In this document: piece by piece, positions 15,357-23,580 of the stretch
Numbering within the stretch: the first letter of the stretch is position 1
Layout of the letters: each line of letters begins with the position of its first letter
DNA from: Candidatus Kuenenia stuttgartensis
GTDB lineage: Bacteria > Planctomycetota > Planctomycetia > Pirellulales > UBA1268
DNA length: 33,389 nt
Direction of reading: 5' to 3'
Assembly (NCBI GenBank): GCA_945883745.1
Contig: CAMCYH010000029.1
Location: 1 to 33,389, forward strand
Position numbers and translations under genes: made by a program
The notes under the pieces: model-generated
Database searches by the model: none
What the model saw: the letters and a program-made list of their open reading frames with translations, nothing else
What the model was told of the DNA's origin: nothing

Positions 15357-17413
15357 TGGCGGGCGGAACGGCCCTGATTGCTGCCGAGGCGGGGCTCCCC
15401 TGGATTCTCCAGCCCTCGAGTTGGGGCGTGATCCTGCAGGTGGCCGGCGGCCTGGGCTTCGTGATCTTCGTTCACGAACTGGGTCACTTCCTCGTCGCCA
15501 AGGCCTGCGGAGTGAAGTGCGAGAAGTTTTATCTCGGCTTCGACATCGGCGGACTGAAACTGGCGAGTTTCAAATGGGGAGAGACCGAATACGGCATCGG
15601 CGCCTTGCCACTGGGCGGCTATGTGAAGATGCTCGGTCAGGACGATAACCCGGCGGCTGCCGCCCGCGAGGCGCAGCGGGCCCGACAGGCCGAGTTTTCC
15701 GGCGACCTCCCTCCGGAGCCGACGAGCGATCCGCACCCGGCCTGGGATCCGCGGAGCTATCCCGCGCAGAGTGTGCCCAAACGAATGGCAATCATCTCCG
15801 CCGGCGTGATCATGAATGTGATCTTCGCGGTGCTCATGGCGGCGTTGGCCTTTGGCCTCGGCATCGAGGAGATGACCTGCGAGATCTCGAGCGTCCGCCC
15901 CGGTGGAGCTGCCTGGCGGGCTGGCCTACGCACCGGTGACGAGATCACCGCGATCGGTGGCCGCCAGAATCCGATCTTCTCCGACCTCCGGAACGGTGTG
16001 ACGCTCGGCGATGTCGAGAAGGGTGTGTCCTTTACGATTCACCGGCCGGCCGATGGCACGACCGAATCGGTCGTGCTGCATCCCGACACCGATCTCGGCG
16101 TGCCCACCGTCGGGGTGACGAGCCCCTTTTCGGTCACGCTCCCCGACGACATCTCGCCGCGGCTGCCGGGCGCGGCGGCCGAGGCACAGCCCCCCTTGGC
16201 GGCCGGCGACACGATTCGGGCGGTCAACGGTAAAGCTGTCTCGAACTATGCCGAATTGATCGCGGCGTTGGCCAGCATGCCGAGTGAGCAGGTGACGCTG
16301 AGTGTCGCCCGACAGGCTGCCGACGCGACTTCCAACGGCAACCTCGACATCACGCTGCCACCGCAGCCCCGGCGGACACTCGGGATCGTGATGGCGGCTG
16401 GAGCAGTCAAGGCCGTGCAGGCTGCTTCGCCGGCAGCTGCGGCAGGCTTTCGGCCTGGCGACCGGCTCGTTTCGATGGACGGCAACCCGGTGGTTGACGT
16501 GCTCGCTCTCGACGCCTTGCTCCGTCGCAAGGTCGGCGAGGCCGTCGCGATCGAGGTGGTCCGTGACGGCGCCGAGCCGGCCACGCTCTCCGTGGTGCCG
16601 CGGGAGGTGAGTTGGATCGAAGAACCGCGGTGGCCGGCGAGCCCGGTGGCGATCTCGTCGCTCGGTCTGGCGGTCGCTATCGAGACGACGATCGCAACGG
16701 TCGAGGCGGGCAGTCCGGCGGAGGCGGCGGGTGTGAAGGCGGGTGAGAAGGTGATCCGGGCCCGGTTCATCGAGCCGGGTGCGGCGGCCAATCCGGAAGA
16801 CGCCGGCCTCGAGCTTTCCGAGCGGTCGCCGAGTTGGCCGTACTGCGTGGCCGTGCTGCAGCAGGTGGCGCCGGGCACGCGGGTGCAGTTGGTAGTGGAG
16901 GGGGCCGATGGCCTGGCCCGTGATGTGGAACTCGATCCCGCGACGGAAGTCGATCGATTTGTGATCGACCGTGGGCTGGTCTTCAAGCCCGTCTCCAAGC
17001 TCGTGAAGGCAGGCTCCGTGGCCGCGGCATTGGCCAGTGGTGGCCGCAAGGCGATGGAAGATCTGTCGCTCGTCTATCGGTTTTTGGGCAAGCTCACCAG
17101 CAGCCAGATCAGCCCGCGGCTGCTCGGCGGGCCGATCGAAATTGCCAAGCAGGCCGGCCGGTCGGCCGAGGAGGGTTTCAGCCGGTTGTTGCTGTTTTTG
17201 ACGATGCTCAGCGCGAATCTGGCGGTCGTCAATTTTCTGCCCATCCCCGTTCTCGACGGCGGGCATATGGTTTTCTTGCTGTACGAACTGGTGCGTGGCA
17301 AGCCGCCGAGCGAAAACGTCGTCGCGGCCCTCTCGTATCTCGGATTGGCGTTGATCCTCACGTTGATGATGTTCGTGTTCGGTCTCGATCTGGGACTCAT
17401 TCCGAGGCGGTAA
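15341..17413 (+). CDS. rseP: RseP-type site-2 protease with four PDZ-like segments
   Basis: This is an intramembrane zinc metalloprotease that cuts transmembrane segments such as anti-sigma factors and leftover signal peptides. The 690-residue protein has an N-terminal helix with HEXXH as VHELGHFLVAK (His45, Glu46, His49). The GYVKMLGQDD loop and a second helix (149-174) follow. The C-terminal helix carries NFLPIPVLDGGHMVF, with the LDG motif at 638-640. E. coli RseP has about 450 residues and two PDZ domains. Here PDZ-like segments lie at about 176-250, 285-340, 345-420 and 441-535. The start is GTG at 15341. Placement after dxr is a common arrangement in bacteria. Its substrates here are unknown. 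Confidence 0.93.
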   Translation: MGVCLMAGGTALIAAEAGLPWILQPSSWGVILQVAGGLGFVIFVHELGHFLVAKACGVKCEKFYLGFDIGGLKLASFKWGETEYGIGALPLGGYVKMLGQDDNPAAAAREAQRARQAEFSGDLPPEPTSDPHPAWDPRSYPAQSVPKRMAIISAGVIMNVIFAVLMAALAFGLGIEEMTCEISSVRPGGAAWRAGLRTGDEITAIGGRQNPIFSDLRNGVTLGDVEKGVSFTIHRPADGTTESVVLHPDTDLGVPTVGVTSPFSVTLPDDISPRLPGAAAEAQPPLAAGDTIRAVNGKAVSNYAELIAALASMPSEQVTLSVARQAADATSNGNLDITLPPQPRRTLGIVMAAGAVKAVQAASPAAAAGFRPGDRLVSMDGNPVVDVLALDALLRRKVGEAVAIEVVRDGAEPATLSVVPREVSWIEEPRWPASPVAISSLGLAVAIETTIATVEAGSPAEAAGVKAGEKVIRARFIEPGAAANPEDAGLELSERSPSWPYCVAVLQQVAPGTRVQLVVEGADGLARDVELDPATEVDRFVIDRGLVFKPVSKLVKAGSVAAALASGGRKAMEDLSLVYRFLGKLTSSQISPRLLGGPIEIAKQAGRSAEEGFSRLLLFLTMLSANLAVVNFLPIPVLDGGHMVFLLYELVRGKPPSENVVAALSYLGLALILTLMMFVFGLDLGLIPRR

Positions 17414-17415
17414 CG

Positions 17416-18042
17416 GTGAAAGTCGTCGTCTTCGACGTGGTCGGCACGCTCGTGGAACCCTGGCCGCGGGTGAGCAGAGCCTACGCGGAGGCCGGGCGAA
17501 GGCATGGAGTCGAACTTGCCGAGGATCTGATCGCCGAGCGGTTCGCTGCGGCCTGGCGAAGACAGGAAGCGGTCGACGCCGCTGCGACACCTGCTTTCGC
17601 GACGAGCCGTGGTCGTGAGATCGAACGGTGGCGAGGCATCGTCGATGATGTGTTCGAAGGATCACCGGCGAGCGACGCGATCTTCGTCGATCTGTGGGAG
17701 CATTTTGCTCATCCCGAGGCCTGGCGGCCGCTGCCCGAAAGCATGCAGTGGGTCGAGGATGTGAAGCGGGCCGGTGGCGAGGTGGCGTTGGCGAGCAACT
17801 TCGATGAGCGGCTCTTCGAGATCGCCCGTGTGGTCGAGCCCCTCACGCTGGCCGACCACGTCTTTGCATCATCAGAGCTCGGCTGGCGGAAGCCGGCACC
17901 GGAGTTTTTTCGTGCGGTCGAGCAGCGTCTCGGTAGGCAGCCCGAGGAACTCGTTCTTGTGGGGGACGATCCGCTTCTCGATATCGCCGCCGCTCGCAAT
18001 GCCGGCTGGCAGGCGGTCTCGGTCGCGGCAGCGCCTGTCTGA
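17416..18042 (+). CDS. HAD-family hydrolase, REG-2/HDHD3-like
   Basis: The 208-residue protein has the HAD motif I as FDVVGTL (nucleophile Asp7), motif II LASNFD (Ser127), motif III Lys159 in GWRKPAPEFF and motif IV LVGDDPLLDIAAARNAG (181-197). The second Asp of the usual DxD is Val9. This is seen in REG-2-like HAD proteins, where motif I is often DAVGT, so phosphatase activity may be weak or altered (inference). A helical cap spans about 15-100. GTG at 17416 begins two bases after the rseP stop, suggesting one transcript. The substrate cannot be predicted. Confidence 0.88.
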   Translation: MKVVVFDVVGTLVEPWPRVSRAYAEAGRRHGVELAEDLIAERFAAAWRRQEAVDAAATPAFATSRGREIERWRGIVDDVFEGSPASDAIFVDLWEHFAHPEAWRPLPESMQWVEDVKRAGGEVALASNFDERLFEIARVVEPLTLADHVFASSELGWRKPAPEFFRAVEQRLGRQPEELVLVGDDPLLDIAAARNAGWQAVSVAAAPV

Positions 18043-18050
18043 CAGGTATC

Positions 18051-20003
18051 ATGCCGGTGCCTCGAGGCCTTTCTGTTCGCCAAGACGCTGCCTGCATGGA
18101 CGACAAGATCACGATCTCATTCACGGGCTGCCGGCCCGGCAGGCAGGCTGCAGCAGCCGAGGATGCGACCGCCCTTCACCTGGGCGGCGGTGAGGATCCT
18201 GGCTGGAAGCCGCTTACCTCCCTGGCCGGCAACGGCACGGGGCAGCGGTATCTCATCGGTCGCGAACTGGGCCGTGGTGGCATGGGCGTCGTCTACGAAG
18301 GCTGGGACGCTCATCTTCAGCGGTCGGTGGCGGTCAAGATCATGGACCGAACGCAGCATGCCAGGGCGGGGGGTCTCCAACGATTCTTTCGTGAGGCCCG
18401 CATCGCCAGCCGCCTCGAGCATCCCGGCATCGTCACGATCCACGAGTTCGATGCGGCCGCGGACGAAGAAGCATTCATCGTGATGCAGCTGCTTTCCGGC
18501 CGCACGCTCAAGCAGGTGCTGGCTGATATGCCCGACCGCGTCGCTGCACTGCCGGCCCTGCTGGCAGTGTTCCACGATGCCTGTCAGGCGATGGCCAGCG
18601 CCCACGGTGCGGGCGTGATCCACCGCGACTTGAAACCCTCCAACATCATGGTGGGGCCCTTTGGCGTGGTGACCGTGATGGACTGGGGTGTGGCCAAAGT
18701 GATCGACGCTGACGACATCATCGATGACGTTGACGTGACCGTGCCCATGAAGACTGCCTCGGCGGAGACGACTGAATCGCAGAGCACGATTGCGGGCACG
18801 GTCTTCGGCACGCCGTCGTATCTTTCGCCAGAGCAGGCCCGCGGCGAGGTGGCCTCCCTCGACCGGCGGGCCGACGTCTTCGGGCTCGGTAGCATCCTCT
18901 GTGAGATCCTCACCGGCTCGGCGACCTTCACCGCACCCGATACCGATGCTCGCTGGAAGCTCGCGGCGGCTGGCGACACCGCCGCGGCGATGGAGCGGCT
19001 CGACGCCTGCGGCGGGCCATTGCCTGTCGTCATGCTTGCGAAGCGGTGCCTGGCGGTCGACCCCGATGATCGGCCGGCCGACGCTCGCGAGGTCGTGGAT
19101 GCGCTTACCGAGTATCTCGAGGCGGGCCAGCGGCGGGCCGAGCAGGAGCTCGTGCGGTTCTTTGATCTCTCCGTCGATCTCTTCTGCATCGCCGGCCTCA
19201 ATGGCTATTTCCAACGGATGAACGAAAACTTTCCCCGGCGTCTCGGGTTTACGGCTGAGCAACTCAAGGCACAGCGATTCATCGAACTCGTCCATCCCGA
19301 CGACCGGCAGCAGACGCTCACTGAAATCGCCCGGCTGTCACGGGGCGAACTGACCAGTGACTTTCTGAATCGTTATCGCTGTGCCGATGGCAGCTACCTG
19401 TGGCTCGAGTGGAATGCCCGCGCAGTGCCCGAGGAAGGCGCGATCTATGCCGTCGGTCGTGACGTAAGCGAACGGGTCGCGGCGGCTGAGCTGCGGCAGC
19501 GGCTCGAGTCGGAGCGGGCGACGCTTTCTGCGTTCGCCGCCGCGGCGGGACTTTTTCTCACCGCGCCGGGAAGGTTGCAGAAGCGGCTCGAAGATGTCGT
19601 GGAAGAGGGCGTCGAGCAGCTGGGCGTGATCGCCATGGAAGTCTGGCAGCTCACCGCTGGAAAGCCGCGACTTGAACTGCTCGCCGCCGCCGGTCCGGAT
19701 ATCGAGCCGCGGTTACGGCAGGCCGGCATCGCGGTCGGTGAGGGGACGCTCGGCGCGATCGCCCGCGACAGGCAGCCCCGCCAAGTGGTTGCCGGTGGCA
19801 CTGGGTGGGACGGGTTCGATGTGGCCGCCATGACCAGCCACGGGATCGGGAGCGTCGTCGGGTATCCATTGCTGGTCGCCGACCGGCCGGTCGGTGTCCT
19901 GGCTATTTACGCAGCCGGCCCAGTGTCGGATCTGCTCGTGACGGCGATGACCGGGACGGTGGCCAGCCTCGCGCTTGCCGTGGCGGCAGGCGAGATCGAA
20001 TAA
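18051..20003 (+). CDS. Soluble serine/threonine protein kinase with PAS and GAF-like domains
   Basis: This is a 650-residue cytoplasmic signalling protein. The kinase domain is at about 66-355, with glycine loop GRELGRGGMGVVYEG (70-84), Lys96 in VAVKIM, HRDLKPSN (191-198), DWG in place of DFG (211-213) and PSYLSPEQARGE (255-266). A PAS domain with PAC motif follows at about 370-478 (RYRCADGSYLWLEWNARAVP, AVGRDVSER). The C-terminal part at about 490-645 looks like a GAF domain (GVEQLGVIAMEVWQL, VGYPLLVADRPVGVLAIY). No transmembrane helix is seen, unlike PknB. Kinase output coupled to small-molecule or redox sensing is inferred from the domains. The start at 18051 or the in-frame ATG at 18096 are both possible. 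Confidence 0.92.
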   Translation: MPVPRGLSVRQDAACMDDKITISFTGCRPGRQAAAAEDATALHLGGGEDPGWKPLTSLAGNGTGQRYLIGRELGRGGMGVVYEGWDAHLQRSVAVKIMDRTQHARAGGLQRFFREARIASRLEHPGIVTIHEFDAAADEEAFIVMQLLSGRTLKQVLADMPDRVAALPALLAVFHDACQAMASAHGAGVIHRDLKPSNIMVGPFGVVTVMDWGVAKVIDADDIIDDVDVTVPMKTASAETTESQSTIAGTVFGTPSYLSPEQARGEVASLDRRADVFGLGSILCEILTGSATFTAPDTDARWKLAAAGDTAAAMERLDACGGPLPVVMLAKRCLAVDPDDRPADAREVVDALTEYLEAGQRRAEQELVRFFDLSVDLFCIAGLNGYFQRMNENFPRRLGFTAEQLKAQRFIELVHPDDRQQTLTEIARLSRGELTSDFLNRYRCADGSYLWLEWNARAVPEEGAIYAVGRDVSERVAAAELRQRLESERATLSAFAAAAGLFLTAPGRLQKRLEDVVEEGVEQLGVIAMEVWQLTAGKPRLELLAAAGPDIEPRLRQAGIAVGEGTLGAIARDRQPRQVVAGGTGWDGFDVAAMTSHGIGSVVGYPLLVADRPVGVLAIYAAGPVSDLLVTAMTGTVASLALAVAAGEIE

Positions 20004-20056
20004 TTCCGCCCTCGGCAGGGAGTCGCCACGCATCCTCGTGAGCGAGCGCCGCCGTC

Positions 20057-20902
20057 GTGCATGATTCTTCCCCCGGCATCTCAATCTTCATCCTCACACT
20101 CCACGAGGAGACGAATATCGAGGCCGTTCTCGACTCGGTCGCCGGCTTCGACGACATCGTCGTGCTCGACAGTCTGTCCACCGACCGCACGGTGGAGCTC
20201 GCCCGCAGCCGTGGGGCCCGCGTCGAGCAGCGGGCGTTTGACAACTGGGCCGCGCATCACAATTGGGCGTTGGCCACGATCAAATTTCGGCATCCGTGGA
20301 TCTTCTACCTCGATGCCGACGAGCGGATGACGCCGGCGCTCGAAGAGGAGATCCGCGGCATCGCGGCAGATCCGCACGAGGAGCGGGTCGGATTTTACTG
20401 TGGCCGCGACAACTTTTTTCTGGGGCGGCTGATTCGCCGCTGCTATCCGCCCGTGCCGATCCTGCGGTTCTATAAGCCGCCCTTCGTGGCCTACGAGCGG
20501 ATCACCAACGTGACCACGCGTGTGGCTGGACCCGTGGGGCACCTGGCCAACCGCCTTCTCCATTTCTCCTTCAGCAAAGGGCTGACGGAATGGATCGACA
20601 AGCACAACAACTATTCCCAAGGCGAGGCGATCGAGGCCGTCATGAGCCGGGAGCGGGACACGGTCAGGGTTCGTGATCTCATCGATTCTGATCCGGTCGC
20701 CCGGCGGGCGGCCCTCAAGCGGCTGGCGTGGCGGCTCCCCTTCCGGCCGCAGTTGAAGTTTCTGTGGCTCTACGTCGGGTGTCGCGGGTTTCTCGAAGGA
20801 TGGCCGGGCTATGTCTACTGTCGGCTGCAGGCCACCTACGAGTACTTCATCGATCTCAAGGTGAAGGAGATTCGACTCGCCCGGCGCGGTGTCAGGATGT
20901 GA
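20057..20902 (+). CDS. Glycosyltransferase family 2, WaaE/KdtX-like
   Basis: The 281-residue GT-A enzyme probably transfers a sugar in LPS core or related glycan assembly. Its N-terminus ISIFILTLHEETNIEAVLDS (9-28), DSLSTDRTVELA (38-49) and FDNWAAHHNWAL (61-72) match the WaaE group. The nucleotide-sugar and metal site is YLDADER (84-90). NRLLHFSFSKGLTEWIDKHNNYS is the usual conserved later block. There are no clear membrane helices. The start is GTG at 20057; the ATG four bases later is out of frame. Its 3' end overlaps the convergent acyltransferase fusion by 11 bases. Confidence 0.9.
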   Translation: MHDSSPGISIFILTLHEETNIEAVLDSVAGFDDIVVLDSLSTDRTVELARSRGARVEQRAFDNWAAHHNWALATIKFRHPWIFYLDADERMTPALEEEIRGIAADPHEERVGFYCGRDNFFLGRLIRRCYPPVPILRFYKPPFVAYERITNVTTRVAGPVGHLANRLLHFSFSKGLTEWIDKHNNYSQGEAIEAVMSRERDTVRVRDLIDSDPVARRAALKRLAWRLPFRPQLKFLWLYVGCRGFLEGWPGYVYCRLQATYEYFIDLKVKEIRLARRGVRM

Positions 20903-23570
20903 CCGCCTGGCCACACATCCCGCGGAGGGATGTGTAGTCGGTCTTGCCGGTGCCGAGGAGGGGAATCCGGTCGAGGCGGCGAACCTCGTCGAGCCGCATC
21001 ACGCCCCGGAGGCCGTCGGCCAGGAGCATCTCGGCCGCCTCCCGGAGCGACAGATCGAATGTGGTAAAGAGCACGATGTGGCGACCGCCTTCGGTCTCGA
21101 TGCCCTCGACCGCCACCCGGGGTCCGTTTTCATCAGGGGGAAACCGCCTCTGAAACGGCTCCTCGAGCGCGGGGAGCGAGATCATTTCGCCCCCCGCCTT
21201 CAGAAACCGCTTCAGCCGCCCACGAAATCGCAGGTACCCGTCGTCGTCGGCAGCCACGAGGTCACCGGTGCGATACCACCGTCCGCCGTCGAAGTCCACG
21301 AAGGGAGAGGGCCCATCGTAGCCATAGTACCCGTTGAATACTGACGGCCCCCGCACCAGGAGCATCCCAGTCTCGCCCGGAGCGACTGGCTGCTGCGTCT
21401 CTTCATGGACAAGACGGGCCTCCACACGTGTCACAGGGAGCCCGACGCTCCCGAGCTTTGACTTATCGAGCCGGTTTGCCGCCACCACCGGCGAGCACTC
21501 GGTAATCCCGTAGCCTTCGAGGATCACCGCCTCCGGTGCCTTTGCTCGACAGAGATCAAAGATCCTTTGTGGGCAGGCCTCGGCGCCGGTGATGATCTTG
21601 CGGAGGCTCCCCAATTCCCGCCCCGAGCACTTGGCAAGGATGTACCCGAGAAAGGTGGGCGTCGTGAACAGGAGTGACGGCCGATAGGCCTCGATGATGC
21701 GGACGAGACCCGCCGCGTCGGTCGGGTCGGCATGCCGCACGCTACGGATGCCGGCCAGCTGTGGCAGGAGCACGTTGCCCGTGAGCCCGAAGGAATGGAA
21801 GGGGGGCAGGAAGCCGAGCAGTGAGTCGTGCGGGTCGGGCTGAAGCACGTCGAGGCTGTCGACGATGTTGGTGAGCAGATTGCGATGGCTGAGCGGCACC
21901 GTTTTGGGAGCACTTTCGGAGCCGGACGTAAAGAGAAAGACCGCCGGATCGTCCTCCCGCTGGTCAGGCAGCGCGTCGAGTTGGCGGTTTGGCACCAGCC
22001 GGGCCGCGACGAGGGCACGCACGGCCTCGCCCTTGCCGATGCCCCCCTTGAGATCCTCGAGAAAGACGTAGTCAGCTCCCTTGGCACTGATCCCGAGGCG
22101 ATCGACGAGCTTTCTTGAAGTGATGATCCGCTGTGTCTCGGTGATGCGGATGCCGTGGGCAAGGTTGGCCGGGCCGGTGGTCCAATTCATCATGACCGGC
22201 ACTTTCCCGGCCAGATGCAGCCCGAAGAAGACAAGATCGGCCGCCACGCTTGCCGGCAGCATCACGCCGACATGCTGCTCGGGGTAGGCTGCGAACCGGC
22301 GGGCCATGAGGCCAGCTGCCACGAGAAGCCGGCGATAGGAGAGGCCGCCCGACACGCCGTCAGCCGTCGCCATCTGGTCCGGCCGCTCGATCGCCCGGCG
22401 GACGAAGGCCTCGGCTACGGTTGTTCCCAAGAGCCATTGGGGTGGCGAGGCGGTGGATGGCCGCCCGTTGCTGCGTGGCACGGCGAACCAGCCCGGCGGC
22501 GCCTCCAGCGGTCGCGTGGCGTCCTTCCCGGCAGGCAGCGTGCCGTTGGCGAGAGCCCAGAGCTGGCCGAGTGTGTCGGCGACGGTGCTGGAATGAAACC
22601 CAAACTGCTGCTCGATTCGCAGGGCCAGCTCCATGCGATCGAGGCTATCGAGGCCCAGATCCTCCAGCCGCATCGAGCTCGTGCGCTCCTCGCCGGACAG
22701 TTCCCGCTTGAGGAACGAGGCCACGAGATCGTTGACGAGCGCGACCGTCCTGGGATTGATGGTGGCCTCGTCGATCTCGACGGTGGCGGCGGGGTGGAAG
22801 TCACCCTTCGTCGGCCCGACCAAGAAGCTGTAGCGGACGAAGGTCGGCTCTTCGCCCTGAACGTGGGTCGCCGGATTCTGGTTGAACCAGTCCTCCAGAA
22901 ACCGATTGAAGACCTCTCGTGATTCGACGGGAAATTGCTCCCGCGGTATCACCTCGGCATGCAGGTGAACCCGGCGGCGGGGAAGAAACAATACGAACCC
23001 GGCGAGCAGCCAGCCGACGGCGGTGAGCACTGCTCGCGGCAGGTTGGGGGGCACGCCCGCTCTGGCGCAGCTGAAGAGGCTTCCCCACACGCCCCGTGTG
23101 CGGATCAGGACGATCGTGAGATCGGGGCACCCCGAGACCAGCTCATAGGCCACCCGGGCCGAACCGATCACTTCGCGATTGCCCCGCTGGAGCCGGCCCG
23201 ATGGATAAATCAAGAAACTCTCACCGGCCCTCACGCCCCCAATCACGGTGTCGATGAGCTCTTTTGTGCGGGCGGCAGCCTCCTGGCTCTGGGCGGAGAG
23301 TTCCGGCACCTCGAAGGCCCGCACGAGCTTCATCAGGGGCAGGAGGAACGGCACCCGGTACGTGCCCGTGTAGACCAGCGGCCGCAGTGGCTGCCGCAGC
23401 CCGACATGGGCCAGCACGATCGGCGGATCGATGAAGCCGGGGTGATTGGGAAGGACAAGCACCGGGCCGCGGAGGTTTCTCAGCGGCTCGAAGCCATCCT
23501 GCGAGATGCGATATCGCAGCCGCAGCACGCCCCACGCGACTGACCAAAACATCCTGGTAAGCCAGAGCAT
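20892..23570 (-). CDS. Fusion of PlsC-like acyltransferase, acyl carrier protein and acyl-ACP synthetase
   Basis: The 892-residue protein has three modules. A lysophospholipid acyltransferase domain (about 10-215) carries NHPGFID (42-48, the NHx4D motif) and YPSGRLQRG (122-130). An ACP-like domain (about 270-345) has LEDLGLDSLDRMEL, with Ser309 as the expected phosphopantetheine site. An AMP-forming ligase (about 385-890) has FTSGSESAPKT (547-557), EGYGITECSP (685-694), WYRTGDL (765-771) and catalytic Lys876 in GTGKTDY. Bacterial Aas joins only the first and third parts, to re-acylate lysophospholipid; the built-in ACP suggests acyl hand-over within one chain (inference). ATG at 23570 is chosen over an upstream start at 23687 because AGGAG is at 23576-23580. 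It follows lepA by 8 bases. Confidence 0.92.
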   Translation of the reverse strand: MLWLTRMFWSVAWGVLRLRYRISQDGFEPLRNLRGPVLVLPNHPGFIDPPIVLAHVGLRQPLRPLVYTGTYRVPFLLPLMKLVRAFEVPELSAQSQEAAARTKELIDTVIGGVRAGESFLIYPSGRLQRGNREVIGSARVAYELVSGCPDLTIVLIRTRGVWGSLFSCARAGVPPNLPRAVLTAVGWLLAGFVLFLPRRRVHLHAEVIPREQFPVESREVFNRFLEDWFNQNPATHVQGEEPTFVRYSFLVGPTKGDFHPAATVEIDEATINPRTVALVNDLVASFLKRELSGEERTSSMRLEDLGLDSLDRMELALRIEQQFGFHSSTVADTLGQLWALANGTLPAGKDATRPLEAPPGWFAVPRSNGRPSTASPPQWLLGTTVAEAFVRRAIERPDQMATADGVSGGLSYRRLLVAAGLMARRFAAYPEQHVGVMLPASVAADLVFFGLHLAGKVPVMMNWTTGPANLAHGIRITETQRIITSRKLVDRLGISAKGADYVFLEDLKGGIGKGEAVRALVAARLVPNRQLDALPDQREDDPAVFLFTSGSESAPKTVPLSHRNLLTNIVDSLDVLQPDPHDSLLGFLPPFHSFGLTGNVLLPQLAGIRSVRHADPTDAAGLVRIIEAYRPSLLFTTPTFLGYILAKCSGRELGSLRKIITGAEACPQRIFDLCRAKAPEAVILEGYGITECSPVVAANRLDKSKLGSVGLPVTRVEARLVHEETQQPVAPGETGMLLVRGPSVFNGYYGYDGPSPFVDFDGGRWYRTGDLVAADDDGYLRFRGRLKRFLKAGGEMISLPALEEPFQRRFPPDENGPRVAVEGIETEGGRHIVLFTTFDLSLREAAEMLLADGLRGVMRLDEVRRLDRIPLLGTGKTDYTSLRGMCGQAVTS
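20913..20935. terminator. Perfect 9-bp hairpin just after the glycosyltransferase stop
   Basis: ACACATCCC and GGGATGTGT pair exactly around a 5-base loop, starting 11 bases after the stop at 20902. There is no T-tract. The hairpin lies inside the last codons of the opposite-strand acyltransferase fusion, so it must serve both coding and any termination role. Its CATCCCGC core matches those at 3577 and 10842, also at convergent gene ends. Confidence 0.45.
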
Positions 23571-23575
23571 CGCTG

Positions 23576-23580
23576 CTCCT
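23576..23580 (-). promoter_or_regulatory. Shine-Dalgarno of the acyltransferase fusion overlapping the lepA stop
   Basis: The minus strand reads TAGGAGCAGCGATG, so the lepA stop TAG runs into AGGAG, with five bases to the ATG at 23570. This fixes the start of the fusion gene and suggests reinitiation after lepA. Confidence 0.6.

Noticed and set aside
15926..17665. 579-codon minus-strand open frame inside rseP
   Set aside because: Antisense to the PDZ and catalytic region of RseP, with an Arg/His-rich composition typical of a shadow frame.
18117..19295. 392-codon minus-strand open frame opposite the kinase
   Set aside because: The plus strand carries all kinase and PAS motifs; the antisense product has no motif.
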